In this document: positions 1 through 10,557 of the stretch, one piece after another
How positions within the stretch are numbered: position 1 is the first letter of the stretch
Layout: each line of letters opens with the position of its first letter
NCBI GenBank assembly: GCA_002049455.2
Contig: KV918791.1
Location: forward strand, 361,830 to 425,829
From: Porphyra umbilicalis
Lineage: Eukaryota; Rhodophyta; Bangiophyceae; Bangiales; Bangiaceae
Reading direction: 5' to 3'
DNA: 64,000 nt
The notes under the pieces: generated by a model
Told to the model about the DNA's origin: nothing
The model's database searches: none
Seen by the model: the letters and a program-made list of their open reading frames with translations, nothing else
Translations under genes and position numbers: made by a program

Positions 1-628
1 CAGGGAGCTGGTGCTCGCAAGCACGAGTGACGAGCTCACCAGCAGGCGACCCAGATGACGTCCTCGGCAGTCACCCGTGGCGCCAGGAATGTAGCCGCGC
101 CCCCGAGCGGCGGCGGCCAGCGGTCGCCGCCAGTCGTCCGTCGTCGCCCTAACGCAGGCAGTCTCGGGCTGGAGAAGCCGACACGTGCACCAGGAGCACG
201 CAAGTCGCGGGCTCACAGCAAGATCGTCCGGCGGGTGCCCCTCCTGGCGCAAGGGATGGGCCCGTCGACCCATAACGTTTGCCAATTGTGCCAGTGTCCT
301 CGTTAAGTTCTGTAATTTCGAACAAGATCAGCCGCGCGCATGCTACTTGTGCAATTGTACTGTGGAACCAGTGCTGGAAGTCTGTGTCACCTGCAGATCT
401 CGGTTACGGGGTCGAAGCAGCTCATCACGCTTGGCCTCGCTCCTGCAGCAGATGCTTCACCGGACACTCATCGTTCACTTGCGTACGACGTGCCTGTTCT
501 ACTGCCGTTGCTCGTCGCAGTTGCTTTTACTATTCGTCACTGGTGTACGTCGCATCCCCTCCATCCCATTTTGAGCTCGTTTTCGTTGCCTTTTGCAGTC
601 CCGGTCCCCCTCCCCTTCGTCTCCTGGA
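1..628. other. Upstream region of the phycobilin lyase gene
   Basis: No supportable gene is seen; the open frames here are short and of random composition. The last 60 bases are pyrimidine-rich and contain ttttgcag at 591-598, which resembles a splice acceptor. A 5' UTR intron ending about 30 bases before the chosen ATG is therefore possible but unproven. Confidence 0.5.
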
Positions 629-1897
629 ATGGCGGCGGCGGCGGTGGCCGCTTTTGCGGGCCTCTTCCCCCTGGCACCCGTTGCGTCGGGCCCCTCCTCC
701 CTCCGTGCCATCCGTAGATCGCAGCGCACGTCGGTCGTCACCCCGACCCGCCCGCTGTGCATGACCCTGTCGAGCCCCGCGGCCGCCGAGTCTGGCGCCA
801 ACGCGGCCGACGACGACCCGTTCCCGCTCGTGTCGGCGGGCACGCCCGAGGCGGCGGCGTTGTGGACCAATGCCGTTCGGGACGTGTCGCTAGAGGAGCT
901 CCACGACAATGACGGCCTTTCGGCCGAGGCGCTCGCCGCCGAGCGGGCGGCCTTTGAGGCGGCCAACGCCGACGTGACGCTGACGGGCACGGACCCCGTG
1001 ACGCCGACCGACGCCATGTCCTTCTTCCGCGCCCGCGAAGGCACATGGGCGTCGTGGAGGGTGACGCACCACCTGGCTTTTCGGCGGTCCGAGACGGGCG
1101 AGTCGGCCATCAAGATGGTTGTCCTCCCCGCCACGGACGAGCGCATCGTTGCCCTGTGTACGGACAATGGCGTCGGGCCTGACCAGGCTGCCGGCGGCTG
1201 CCACGTGACGTGGCAGGCGACCATGGCGTGGGACGCAGAGGGCGAAAACCACGCCGGCGAGACGGTCTTTGCGCTCGTCCCCGAGCCAGACAGCGAGGGC
1301 GCCCGCGGGCGCATGCTCCGCGACCGCGGCTACGCCGAGATCGTGCCCATTGCGGGGACCTACTCGATGGACGCGGCGGGGGGTCTCAACTTGATCACCC
1401 CGTACGACGGGGGAGAGGTCGTCGAGCGCTTTATGTTTGACGGGCCCGACATGGTCCATCGCGCGTCGACGGTGTGCCGCTTTGGCGGCATGGGCACCGC
1501 CACCTTCTCCACGGAGCGGCGGATGGAGTGCACGCCGCCCGTTACAGAGGTGGTGTTTGACCACGACATGCTCGTCATGGGCGGGCCGGGGCTGGCGCCC
1601 GACGATAAGAGTTTGGACGGCTCGGGCGCAGAGGGCGCGGTGGGCAACAAGAGCTTCCAAAGCCGCCTCGGCGCGGCGACCGCCGCGCGGGAAGCGGCTG
1701 CGACGGGGGGGAAGCCGAGCGCCCGCTCTGCGTTTTCTTCGGGCTTTGGCCGCGCCGAGACGCCGCCTCCGGCTGCGCCTGCAGAGGCCGAGGTAGACCC
1801 GGTGGCGGCGGCGGCGGAAAAGGTTGGTATTGATCTGAGCAAGGTGCCGCCGAGCATGCGGGCCGACTTTATTGCGAGCTTGAAACAGGACGACTGA
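629..1897 (+). CDS. CpcS/CpeS-type phycobiliprotein chromophore lyase, plastid-targeted, with C-terminal extension
   Basis: A 422-residue protein. Residues about 128-310 match the CpcS/CpeS (CpcS-I) phycobilin lyase family along its length: DAMSFFRAREGTWASWRVTH, then HHLAFRRSETGES, a VTWQATMAWD segment, FALVPEPD, RGYAEIVPIAGTYSMD and RFGGMGTATFSTERR. Such enzymes have a lipocalin-like fold and attach a bilin to a cysteine of phycocyanin, allophycocyanin or phycoerythrin. The first ~60 residues are rich in Ala, Ser, Arg and Pro and fit a plastid transit peptide, so it probably acts in the plastid. The start is the first ATG of the frame. Beyond residue ~310 lies an extra tail of ~110 residues ending in a conserved-looking helix (DLSKVPPSMRADFIASLKQDD, shown only to 20: DLSKVPPSMRADFIASLKQD). 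The bilin and target subunit cannot be told from sequence. The single exon has no visible frame break. Confidence 0.88.
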   Translation: MAAAAVAAFAGLFPLAPVASGPSSLRAIRRSQRTSVVTPTRPLCMTLSSPAAAESGANAADDDPFPLVSAGTPEAAALWTNAVRDVSLEELHDNDGLSAEALAAERAAFEAANADVTLTGTDPVTPTDAMSFFRAREGTWASWRVTHHLAFRRSETGESAIKMVVLPATDERIVALCTDNGVGPDQAAGGCHVTWQATMAWDAEGENHAGETVFALVPEPDSEGARGRMLRDRGYAEIVPIAGTYSMDAAGGLNLITPYDGGEVVERFMFDGPDMVHRASTVCRFGGMGTATFSTERRMECTPPVTEVVFDHDMLVMGGPGLAPDDKSLDGSGAEGAVGNKSFQSRLGAATAAREAAATGGKPSARSAFSSGFGRAETPPPAAPAEAEVDPVAAAAEKVGIDLSKVPPSMRADFIASLKQDD

Positions 1898-2411
1898 GCG
1901 CCGCGACTGGGCGTGGGGGATCGCAGTCTGTTGTGCTCGGCGATGAGCCAACCGTGCGGGTTTGTATAAACTATGGAAGGAAAAACCGTTGTACAGTGGC
2001 TGGCTGCTTCAGTCTTTGAGGCCTATGTGCTTGTCCCCTGAGCTGGCCCGCACTGGCATCGTTCTACCTACCGGCCGTACACCTGGTCAGGAGGGGACCA
2101 TGATGTGCCATGAAGGCCTGGCACAGGTTTGCTCTGCGCGAGTGGCATACCAGAGGATCTCACGGACCACTGACCCCAAGCACTCGAATGTCGACTAGCC
2201 CCCGACGTACCAGTCGACGACCCCGAGAAGAGGAGAGTTCCTAATTAGAACAGTGACTCGTGCTACCACCAAAAAGCCCGCTGCCCCACCCCCCCCAATG
2301 GCGGTCATCCGAAGCGGCCGCCCCCCACTACGACTCGCTGAATGCCCCAACACCACCCTACGTACGCTAATCCCCCCTGCCCTCTCCCATGCTCAGCCCA
2401 ACCCCACCCCC
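1898..2411. other. Intergenic region between convergent genes
   Basis: This holds the 3' ends of the lyase gene (+) and the MenA-like gene (-). No gene or clear repeat is seen. A C-rich run lies near 2287-2297. Confidence 0.5.
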
Positions 2412-3557
2412 TCACAACGGCCCCCAGTACCTCTTGGACGCCGCCAACCCCGCCGCCAGCGCCAACCCGTGCGCCGCGTGGAAGCGGACCGCGTAGTACT
2501 TGGCCGGCCGGATGACGGCAGGCACGTTGTGCCAGCGCGCGACAAACACCACAAGCCGCAGCGCGAGCGGCACGCTCACCACCGCGCTCGCCGCGGCCCG
2601 GCCGGGGAGCCACCCCGCCGCCCAGCCGCCCACCTGCAGCGCGTACATGGCCACGACGCCCCCAATGACGAGCCCCGCCACGCCGCGGGTGCCAAAGCGG
2701 ACGACCGGGGAGCGCTTGCCCGCCGCCGCATCGTCGACGGCTTGGTGAAAGTGGGAGCACAGGAGGATGAGGGCGGTGGGGAGGGCGACGAGGGCGGCGG
2801 GCACGCCGAGGCCCGCCGCGGGGTCCACGTACGCGGCCGCAAGGGCGCTGAGGCGGCCGGCAATGGCGTCAGGGGACAAGACCGCCGGCGCGCCGAAGGG
2901 AGGGGAGGGGGGGGGCGGGAGCTGCGCATAGTAGGCGGCGCCGACCGCGAGCGTCCAACAGACGAGAGCGATGGGCTCCCCCAGCCCATAGTAGCCAAGG
3001 CGAAAGGGGGGGCCCTGGTACCCATAGCCCAGGGCGACGGTCACGCCAATGACGATCATGATGGTTGGGTCAAAGCCCGCGCCGCCGGGGAGGACGCAGA
3101 GGCTCGCGAGGCCCGCCGCGGCGGCGGCCAGGACGGCCATGGCGGCGGCCAACAGCTGGCGCTGCACCGCCACGGTGCCGCCGAGGAGGTTCACAACCGA
3201 CTCGGCCTTGTGCGCGTCAATGCCCGTGGCCGCGTCAAACACGTCGTTGGTCACGTTGAGCCACGCAATGATGGCAATGGCGGCGGCGAGGAAGGTCCCG
3301 AGGCGGGTGCCGGAGAAGCGGCCGGTCGCCGCGTATGCTGCGGCAGCGCCGACGAGCATGGGCGTCACCGCGACGGTGTACATGGGGGGCTTGGCGGCGG
3401 CAAACCAGAGGCGCCGCCGCTCGGCGGCGGAGGCCACAGCGTCCGTGGCCGCGTCTGCGGCGGCGGCTTCGGCCTTTGCGTCGGCCACTGCTGTTGCGGC
3501 CACGTCCACCGTGGTGCCGTTGGTGACCGCCGCGGGATGGGCCTTGCGGCGCCCCAT
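2412..3557 (-). CDS. menA: 1,4-dihydroxy-2-naphthoate phytyl/prenyltransferase (MenA type)
   Basis: A 381-residue polytopic membrane protein of the UbiA superfamily. The first aspartate motif is NVTNDVFDAATG; the second, in the cytosolic-type loop, reads HFHQAVDDAAAGKRSPVVRFG, which is typical of cyanobacterial and plant MenA/ABC4. Several Ala/Val/Leu-rich segments fit 8-9 membrane helices, and GYGYQGPPFRLGYYGLGEP is another family hallmark. The enzyme prenylates dihydroxynaphthoate, the step before the final methylation to phylloquinone or menaquinone, the photosystem I secondary acceptor. The ATG at 3557 is the first in the frame. The N-terminal ~50 residues are Ala-rich and acidic rather than a classical transit peptide, so a missed upstream exon cannot be excluded. 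It is divergent from the first COX5B gene. Confidence 0.87.
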   Translation of the reverse strand: MGRRKAHPAAVTNGTTVDVAATAVADAKAEAAAADAATDAVASAAERRRLWFAAAKPPMYTVAVTPMLVGAAAAYAATGRFSGTRLGTFLAAAIAIIAWLNVTNDVFDAATGIDAHKAESVVNLLGGTVAVQRQLLAAAMAVLAAAAAGLASLCVLPGGAGFDPTIMIVIGVTVALGYGYQGPPFRLGYYGLGEPIALVCWTLAVGAAYYAQLPPPPSPPFGAPAVLSPDAIAGRLSALAAAYVDPAAGLGVPAALVALPTALILLCSHFHQAVDDAAAGKRSPVVRFGTRGVAGLVIGGVVAMYALQVGGWAAGWLPGRAAASAVVSVPLALRLVVFVARWHNVPAVIRPAKYYAVRFHAAHGLALAAGLAASKRYWGPL

Positions 3558-4443
3558 GGTGGGGTGTTGCGACAGGCACGCGAGGCGGGAGTGTAGGGAT
3601 AGCGAGGACGTAGGTACAAAAGAGAAGACGGGAGAGACAGGGACGAGGAGTCCAGGACAAAAAGAACAAGCACAGGTGGGAGAGCGACAACCGAAAGAAA
3701 ACAAATCGAGTATCTGTTTCTGGAGACAAGGGGCAATGGAGTCAGCGTCCCGCCCAGGCACAGCGACGTGACACGGACGACGGAGGCGCCGGCAGATGGT
3801 CGCCTCCAAGGCCTGGCGAATGGCCGACTCAGAGCCAGGGTCCTCGACGCTACGGATCTGGCCCGATCACGAGACTCATGGGCAGTGGCATCTCGGAAGG
3901 ATGCCTTGCCGAGGCACCCCATTGGTCCTTTGCGTGCACTAGGGTGCACTATCCTGGCGTGCCATTGGTTCACCCTGCCGTCAGGACTCCCAACCCATGG
4001 AGGGAATCAAAGAAGCCTGTTTCATAACTACCATTCTCTTACTTCTCATTCCAGGAGGGTCATTGTAATTGAGAAACGTGCTGTTTGCCAGCGAAAAAGC
4101 GCTACTGGTTTGACCAATTGCAGCCCTGGTGAATGCCCAGTATTCGGGTGTCACCGACCGTGGACCAATCATCAACCTTTCTGACCGGCTTCTGTGGGCC
4201 CTGCATTGACTTGGCGGGCCGCCGCCATCGTGCCAGGCACATGCGACGGGGGGGGGCCCTTGCGTCGATCCAAGCCACCACTCTCGCATCGTGGTGTGCC
4301 GCAGCCGCCCGGCGCCCGGACGCTCCCTTCCGGCCTGGCCACGCTCGCCCCCTCACATTTAGTGCTTGGCGAGAAGGATCGTCGTTGCCCCGCTTGCTTT
4401 CGTTGCTTTACTTGCTTGCTGCTGCCATTTTCCGACCCCCACC
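3558..4443. other. Shared upstream region of MenA-like gene (-) and COX5B copy 1 (+)
   Basis: About 0.9 kb separates two divergent start codons, so both promoters should lie here. No TATA box or other defined element could be assigned. No gene seen. Confidence 0.45.
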
Positions 4444-5406
4444 ATGATCGCCGCGCGTGCGTTGCGCGCCGCCGCGGCGCTGCGCACCCTGTCCCAGTCG
4501 GCGCCGCGGCAGCCCGTATCGTTGGCGTCGGCGGCGGGCATTCGCAGCGCGGCGGCCGCGGCTCGGTTTATGGCCACCACCACCCCTTCCACCACTTCCC
4601 CCCTGACGGATGCGAAGAAAGCTGCTGCTGCTCAGGTGCGTTTGCAACGTTGGCGTGCCGCCGTTTGTGAGCCCCACTCCCCTTTGGCGCCGCTGCCACT
4701 GCCGGCCAACCTTGCGCTCCGTGGAGACTTTGGTGGACCTGGTGCGATAAAAGTTTGGTGCGGGACTTGGAGGAGGGTGAAGAAGCTCGGGCGAGTGTGC
4801 GGCGCGCCGTGGGCCATGTTGGACGATGCCGCGATCCGCGGTGGATGTTCGATGGCCTGTTGCTCTTTGTTCAAGTGACTAGGTTGCACGGAGTACTGCT
4901 GATGGTACCAACGCCGACGCCGGAGCTCCCTCGCTCTGTAACGTTTTTGCCGCACCGTTCCGTAGCCCAGTCTTGTTGCTGACTGAACCGTGCGCTGCCG
5001 TTCGTTTTCTCTCTCGACTCTTCTCTCTGGCCTGTCTCCTCTGTGTGCCGATGTGGCTCGCCCTGCTCCCCTGGTGCTCCCACAGCCGAGGTCCGACGCG
5101 GTGGCCAAACCGCCAGCCGCCGACGCGGACGCGGACACGGTGCCCGACTCGTTTGACCAGGCGGCGGGGCTGGAGCGAGCGGAGGTTGACTACCCAGACA
5201 TCTTTGCGCACAATGAGGTGTCGCGGGGGCCGTTTGGGACGAAGAGCTCGCCGGCGCTGATTGAGTCTGCGTTTGACGAGCGCATTGTGGGGTGCACGGG
5301 GGAGGCGGCGCCAGCAGACCACGACCTGCACTGGCTGACGGTGAAGAAGGGCGAGCTGTGCACGTGTCCGGTGTGCGGGCAAGTGTTTGCCTTGTCACCC
5401 TTGTAA
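4444..5406 (+). CDS. COX5B: Cytochrome c oxidase subunit 5B (Vb/COX4-type), copy 1, two exons
   Basis: Exon 1 is 4444-4635 and exon 2 is 5086-5406. The 450-base phase-0 intron has a cag/gtgcgt donor and a ctcccacag acceptor, giving 170 residues. Exon 1 encodes an Ala/Arg/Ser-rich mitochondrial presequence. Exon 2 encodes the COX5B domain: RGPFGTKSSPALIESAFDER, then RIVGCTG and LHWLTVKKGELCTCPVCGQV, with the CPVC pair and upstream Cys/His expected to bind zinc. The protein is a matrix-side, nuclear-encoded subunit of complex IV. Its length fits the family. A second copy lies tail to tail on the minus strand. The two exon 2 sequences are almost identical at DNA level, while exon 1 and most of the intron are diverged. 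Confidence 0.92.
5048..5396 (+). repeat. Left arm of a ~349-bp inverted repeat covering COX5B exon 2
   Basis: This arm matches the reverse complement of 6262-6610. By eye there are only two mismatches: one in the intron tail near the acceptor, and one that changes Val to Ile. Identity begins 38 bases inside the intron and stops about ten bases before the stop codons, where codon use diverges. Confidence 0.9.
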
Positions 5407-6251
5407 TCGCCAGCCGGACCTGTACGTGTCGTGCAAGTGAAACTCGTTGGCAGCTGCGGCGCGAGCGCGTTCGTGCTGGGGCTTGGCCATGCACCCCTGT
5501 CCCTGTGCTCCATTGTGTGTCTGTCTTTGTGGGCGTGAGCTGGTGGGCCATGTTTTGGAAGCGGGTGTGAAGCCACTTGCATCGACCATTTCTCATGTGT
5601 AGGCCTCTGCGCTCAAGCAGTTTTGCGATGGGGGGGTTCGGCTGCCGGACGTGCGGTGGCGTCCACGGATGTACCAGCCTGCTAGCGGCGGTGCGAGGTG
5701 TCTCTCGTGTGTATTGAAGTGTGCACGCGTCGCGTGTCAACGGTTGAAGCGTTTGTCTTTAACCCCTTTTTCCTCTACCCACTTGCCTGCCTGGTTCGCC
5801 GCAGCCCGTCTCTTTGCTTCTACGATTTACACGCCGAACTGAGTTGCTCGCGTGTTGGACATGATGCCAATCGGCTCTATTCAAGCACAACCCGCGTTCG
5901 GAACCAGCTGGATATTGTCTCTACCCCGGTGTTGTCTGAGCCAGTGAACGAAGCAGCACATACAGGGCGCGTCGTTGTCACCGGCTGTAGCTACACGCTC
6001 TGATTGCCATGAATGCCAAAGAACCAAAAAAAAGAACCAAAGAGAACACTGCCCTAAGCACCCCGTCTCCTAACGGCGCTTTGCAGCAGCAGACGCCGAC
6101 GTGCGACATGGACCGCTCGCGCGGTCCGACAGAGCTCTTCACCATCCGGCCGAGCGCACATCGACGCCTGCAGGTGCGCCGAACCACGGGCTAGCCGCAC
6201 CAGCGCCACGGCACCACGCAGTCACCAACGTGGGGACCTCCAACGTCCGCA
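5407..6251. other. Spacer between the convergent COX5B copies
   Basis: About 0.85 kb lies between the two stop codons and forms the loop of the inverted repeat. No gene is seen. It must hold both transcript ends. Confidence 0.5.
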
Positions 6252-7105
6252 TCACAGCGGCGACAAGGCAAACACTTGCCCGCACACCGGACACGTGCAC
6301 AGCTCGCCCTTCTTCACCGTCAGCCAGTGCAGGTCGTGGTCTGCTGGCGCCGCCTCCCCCGTGCACCCCACAATGCGCTCGTCAAACGCAGACTCAATCA
6401 GCGCCGGCGAGCTCTTCGTCCCAAACGGCCCCCGCGACACCTCATTGTGCGCAAAGATGTCTGGGTAGTCAATCTCCGCTCGCTCCAGCCCCGCCGCCTG
6501 GTCAAACGAGTCGGGCACCGTGTCCGCGTCCGCGTCGGCGGCTGGCGGTTTGGCCACCGCGTCGGACCTCGGCTGTGGGAGCACCAGGGGAGCAGGGGGA
6601 GCCACATCGGTACAGGGGCACGACACAGCAGCAGGACGAATGACATGCCCATGAATGACCGAAGCAATGTGACGAAAACACGTTAGTTCATGCGCAATGA
6701 CCGACATACCATGTCCAGCCATTGACCATCAACAACAGCTGCATAGTACCAGTCTTCAGCAGATGACAACTCCAAACAGCTGGTAAGGGCCCTCCGCTAA
6801 GCAGATCGTTCCAACTCGCCAACTGCTCGCAAGTGTCATGGATGCAAAGCCACCAGGAAACCACACGCAATGCACGATACAGAACAGCGCCAAATCAGCA
6901 GGCGGAAGACACAAAAACGCACCTTAGCAACTGCCGTTTTGCTCGTTCCCGGCGCCGTCGTCGTCGCAGTTGCTGCCATAAATCGAGCCGCCGCCCCAGC
7001 ACTCCCCACATATGCCGCCGGTCCCAACGCCACGGGCTGCCGCGGCACCGCGCGGGACAGGGAGCGCAGCGCCGCGGCGGCGCGCAAAGCACGGTTCGCG
7101 ATCAT
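6252..7105 (-). CDS. COX5B: Cytochrome c oxidase subunit 5B, copy 2, two exons
   Basis: Exon 1 is 7105-6923 and exon 2 is 6572-6252 on the minus strand. The 350-base phase-0 intron has an aag/gtgcgt donor and the same ctcccacag acceptor, giving 167 residues. The presequence is related to copy 1 (both begin MIA.RALRAAAALR.LS) but has many substitutions and is three residues shorter. The mature COX5B domain differs from copy 1 by a single residue (AEIDYPD here, AEVDYPD there) and keeps the CPVC zinc motif. Both copies look intact, so they may be two working isogenes with different presequences, promoters and introns. Confidence 0.92.
6262..6610 (-). repeat. Right arm of the COX5B exon 2 inverted repeat
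   Basis: Partner of 5048-5396. Its edges do not coincide with the gene edges, which is the pattern of gene conversion rather than a simple whole-gene duplication. Confidence 0.9.
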
Positions 7106-7723
7106 GGTTGCGCTGCGTCCCACGAGGGGACGCCAGGTACAAAGCGCAGGGTAGAGTCACAGTGGGTGCCTTGCACAAGGCGATGCGGGGAAAAGGAGGA
7201 GAGTCACAGCACTGCCCAAGGTCGAGGCGGGCCCGACGCCGGTGCCGCTCCGAGCAAGGCGGTCGCGGTGGGGGGGCGGCCGAGCGTGGGCGGAGGGCAT
7301 CGCCGTGTGGATGAGGGTGATGGGGCTGTTGATTGGACAAAAAATGTAATTATATGGCTGCACAAGGTACAAAAATGTGTTTGATGAGATAGGCAATTGA
7401 CTTGCTCAAGAAGTGAAATCAGGTGTACTTGGAAAGTTGGGGTCGTGGGAGCGACCTGACAGGATCTCAGGTGACCCATTGGCATTAGAGCTTCTCCGCA
7501 CCGCTGCTTGCCCACATCGTGTAGCCACCTTTGCTCCACCGTCGGTACACTACCGTGCTCCTTTGCTTGTCGTCACCCACTTGCCCTTTTCCAGCCTCCC
7601 GCTGAACCGCCCCCTCCTCGATTCCTCGGTTCATTCTTGGACATTTTCTCTGTCTACCCACCACCTCGGCTTCTTGGTTGGCATCACCTTCTCGTGCGGC
7701 GGCGGTCCGGGCCGGCCTGCACC
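7106..7723. other. Intergenic region between divergent COX5B copy 2 and fibrillin
   Basis: This holds the upstream regions of COX5B copy 2 (-) and the fibrillin gene (+). A locally AT-rich stretch, aaaaaatgtaattatatgg, lies near 7340. No gene seen. Confidence 0.45.
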
Positions 7724-8509
7724 ATGCCGCGCTCATCGCCACAGGCTGCTGCCTTTTCCCCCTCCACCCCTACTCTCCCCTTCCAGCGTCGCATCCCTGG
7801 ATGTCAATACACTGGACGGCGTGCGGCTCCCTCCCCCGGCACCCCCTCCCCGCCCCTCCGCCGGGCGCTGCTGCGGGCGTCTGCGCCACCACCCGCCGCT
7901 GCCGCCCCCCCCGTGCCTGACGCCCGCGCCGAGCTCCTCCGCTTGGTCACCCCCCCCGCCGGCGGCCGCGGACGGGCACTCCCGTCCGACACGCAGGAGC
8001 GGGTGGCGGCGCTGGTGGCGGGCCTCGAGGCGGCGGCACCTCCCCCCGGCGGCACCGCCTTCCTACCCGCCATTGCTGGGCGCTGGACGCTGCTGTACAC
8101 CAGCCGCCCGCCGAGCGCGTCCCCCATCCAGCGGGCGGTGACGGGCGTCGGCTCCCTGGACGTAGTGCAGGAGCTGACCTTTGACGGTGGCGCCGCCGAG
8201 GCGTCGACGGGGCGCTTGCGCAACGAAGTGCGCTGGCCGGGCGGCGTCTTGTACGTGTGCGCCGCGATTACGGGCGTGGAGGATGGGCGGTTGGCGATTG
8301 CGTTTGATGAAGCGTGGGCGGATGTGTCCCTGCCGTGGGGCGACAAGACCGTGCGGGTGCCCTACCCGGTGCCCTTCAAGCTGCTCGGCAGCATCGCCAG
8401 GGGGTGGTTGGACGTGACCCACGTGGGGGGTGGGGTGCGCATCTGCAGGGGCAACAAGGGCAGCGCGTTTGTGCTCGTGCGGGAAGGGTTGGATGAGGGC
8501 GGCGCGTGA
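7724..8509 (+). CDS. Plastid-lipid-associated protein / fibrillin (PAP) family
   Basis: A 261-residue protein. Residues about 1-65 are rich in Ser, Pro, Arg and Ala and fit a plastid transit peptide. The PAP/fibrillin domain follows: AGRWTLLYTSRP, then VQELTFDGG, RLRNEVRWPGG, PFKLLGSIARGWLDVTHVGG and a C-terminal ICRGNKGSAFVLVRE, the last being the most conserved fibrillin signature. Fibrillins are lipocalin-like proteins of thylakoids and plastoglobules that bind lipids or quinones; which subgroup this belongs to cannot be told. The start is the ATG at 7724 in accatgc context, the first in the frame. The gene is one exon. The long upstream open frame in the same phase lacks family similarity and is taken as UTR. 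Confidence 0.87.
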   Translation: MPRSSPQAAAFSPSTPTLPFQRRIPGCQYTGRRAAPSPGTPSPPLRRALLRASAPPPAAAAPPVPDARAELLRLVTPPAGGRGRALPSDTQERVAALVAGLEAAAPPPGGTAFLPAIAGRWTLLYTSRPPSASPIQRAVTGVGSLDVVQELTFDGGAAEASTGRLRNEVRWPGGVLYVCAAITGVEDGRLAIAFDEAWADVSLPWGDKTVRVPYPVPFKLLGSIARGWLDVTHVGGGVRICRGNKGSAFVLVREGLDEGGA

Positions 8510-8966
8510 AGCGCGTCATGCGGCAGCACCTTGGTCATATGCTCTGCTTGCGCCGGCGCAGTAACTTGGGTGGCGTTTGCTGGTGTCACCTATTGCGTTG
8601 CTTGTCATGATGCTTGCTCGCGCGATGAGGAAACTTCTGCTGATGGCTAAGGACCACAAGCGACCTTGGGTCTTTCGAATCTGAAGCGCACGCAGCGCTG
8701 CTGAACGCCACCAGCTTGCTGTGGAGCGTCGATTGTTGCTCCGCGAGTTAGCGATACAGAGCATCGTCGCCTCTTGCCTTCCTCTCATTCCAACATAGAG
8801 GCAGCTACCAGCAGCCCTTCGTGGAAGGTGCGTAACGGCCGCCTGCTCAGATCACGGTGGCTCGCACTTGTAGAACCGTGATCCAAGTTGTGCGATCAAT
8901 TATTGCCAGTCGCGTCTATCCAGCGCGTCGACGACGACCGCGACCGTTGACCAACAGGGCCGTGCG
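8510..8966. other. Intergenic region before the large transposon
   Basis: Downstream region of the fibrillin gene with no gene seen. GC content drops compared with the gene. Confidence 0.45.
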
Positions 8967-8979
8967 GTAAGGTTGGCAT
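8967..8979 (+). repeat. Left candidate terminal inverted repeat
   Basis: gtaaggttggcat, followed inward by taccga, taccaat and taccgat motifs up to about 9055. Its reverse complement is at 21889-21901. Confidence 0.5.
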
Positions 8980-9252
8980 TTACCGAACGTTGGGATTCTG
9001 GACACCGTTTCCCGATCGATATACCAATTTGCAGATTTCGTACCGATATCTTGGTGTCTTAAGTCTTGTAACAAATCGATTTTTGGAATGTGTAGTTGCA
9101 GCACTCTCGCGTTCGCACCCTCTCGCAGACTGCAACGGCCACCACATGACCCGACCGTATTAACTGCTCACCTCCGCACTCCACCCAACCTGCGCCACGA
9201 CCTCGACCGTGCCTGACCTGGGTTAGCTTGGACCCATCCCTTCGCCCCCCCG

Positions 9253-9430
9253 TCAATCATTCTCCTGCATGCCAAGCCACGCCCTTTTTTCCTCAAGCAT
9301 CAATGCACACATATTGATAGCAAACTGCTCGCCCACTCTGCTGCCAACAATATAACGCAAAGGAAACACGGTGGCGCGGAAGTTGCGCAACCGCCACACT
9401 ACCTTTTGGAGATACCCAAGGACGTCATGA
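9253..9430 (-). pseudogene. C-terminal remnant of an unrecognised reading frame
   Basis: On the minus strand the frame ending at 9253 reads protein-like over about 58 residues, for example HDVLGYLQKVVWRLRNFRAT followed by AINMCALMLEEKRAWLGMQE. The composition differs from the Arg/Pro-rich noise around it. It resembles the tail of a transposase or other mobile-element protein, but no family could be assigned and upstream sequence does not continue it convincingly. Confidence 0.25.
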
Positions 9431-10557
9431 GATGGCAGTGGGCACGCTTGCTCGGGCAGAGCGGGCCAGCTGGACTGGCGCGGGAGGGCCTGTATGCCAG
9501 ACACGGCTGCCTTGTGCGCTCAATATTGTATTTATCGCCGCTAGTTTGCTGGTCTGTCTGGTCGGTGACCAAGATATTGTGAGTCTTTCAAGTGCCGCGC
9601 TCGTTGTGTGGCGAGGCAGGAAGACACCCTCCGAGTCTGATAGAAACCGACTCACTCCAACTGCAGCGCCATGCACCATTCGGGGCCCTCCTTACAGCCC
9701 CACGGGGCATATAATTCCTTCCACATCGATCTCGAATGATCACCCGCGGCCCGATATTCGATTGCGGGCCCAGCTGAACTGTTCGACAACCTGTCTGGTT
9801 CCAGTCGGGCCCGAGGCCATTCCGCTGGGGCCCAACAGTGTCTGGCGGGCTGTGTGGGGCGATTCGAAGCGTACCCCTCAATGGTCAGATACTGCCCGGA
9901 TATTGCAGATATTGCTGTTTGTTTCGTCGGCCAGCGATCCTCAGGCCCGCGCACCCGCCCCTAGTGGCGTTCTGCGGCGGGCTGCATTGCCGTCAGGAGA
10001 TATTGTCGGCTAATACTCGTGGCTCAATCAGCGGGCTCGTTGGACCACTGATTCGGTCCCTCAATAGAGGACGTCACGGGCGCCTGCCACCCTGCCCGGC
10101 GTCCTCGCCCACCTGTGCTGACGCCGCTTGGCGGGCCACTGCTGGGCGCACCACGCGGGGTGCCTCTGGCCACCAGTCTCCGTTCCGCCACCCACCCCCC
10201 CGATCCATGCCGTGAGGGGGTGTGTCGGTCGCCTGCCAGCCGTGGGCGCCATATCCCATCAGGTGGCTCCTGCTGTGCCCCCTGGGGGGGGGGGGGGGGG
10301 ACACCCGCCACGGGTGCCCCAACAATGCAACCGTGCGGCGGCGGTCGCACCGCTGCCTGTGCCCCTCCAGGGCGGGCAGGCAGCCGCCCCATCAGCAGGT
10401 GGCCGGCACGTCACCACCGTAGAGCTCGCATGTACCACAGGTTCCTGTGTCTGCGGATCTGTGCAGCCAGGGGGGCATCTCCGCAGCGGGCGGCCGGCGG
10501 CTAGCGGTTGACGCCGCCGTCGCCGCCCTTCATCGCCGCCTCGTATGCCTGCGCCTG

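Noticed and set aside
3558-3809. N-terminal extension of the MenA-like protein in the same open frame
   Set aside because: The extension has no ATG; the first ATG is at 3557. A transit-peptide exon further upstream remains possible but unseen.
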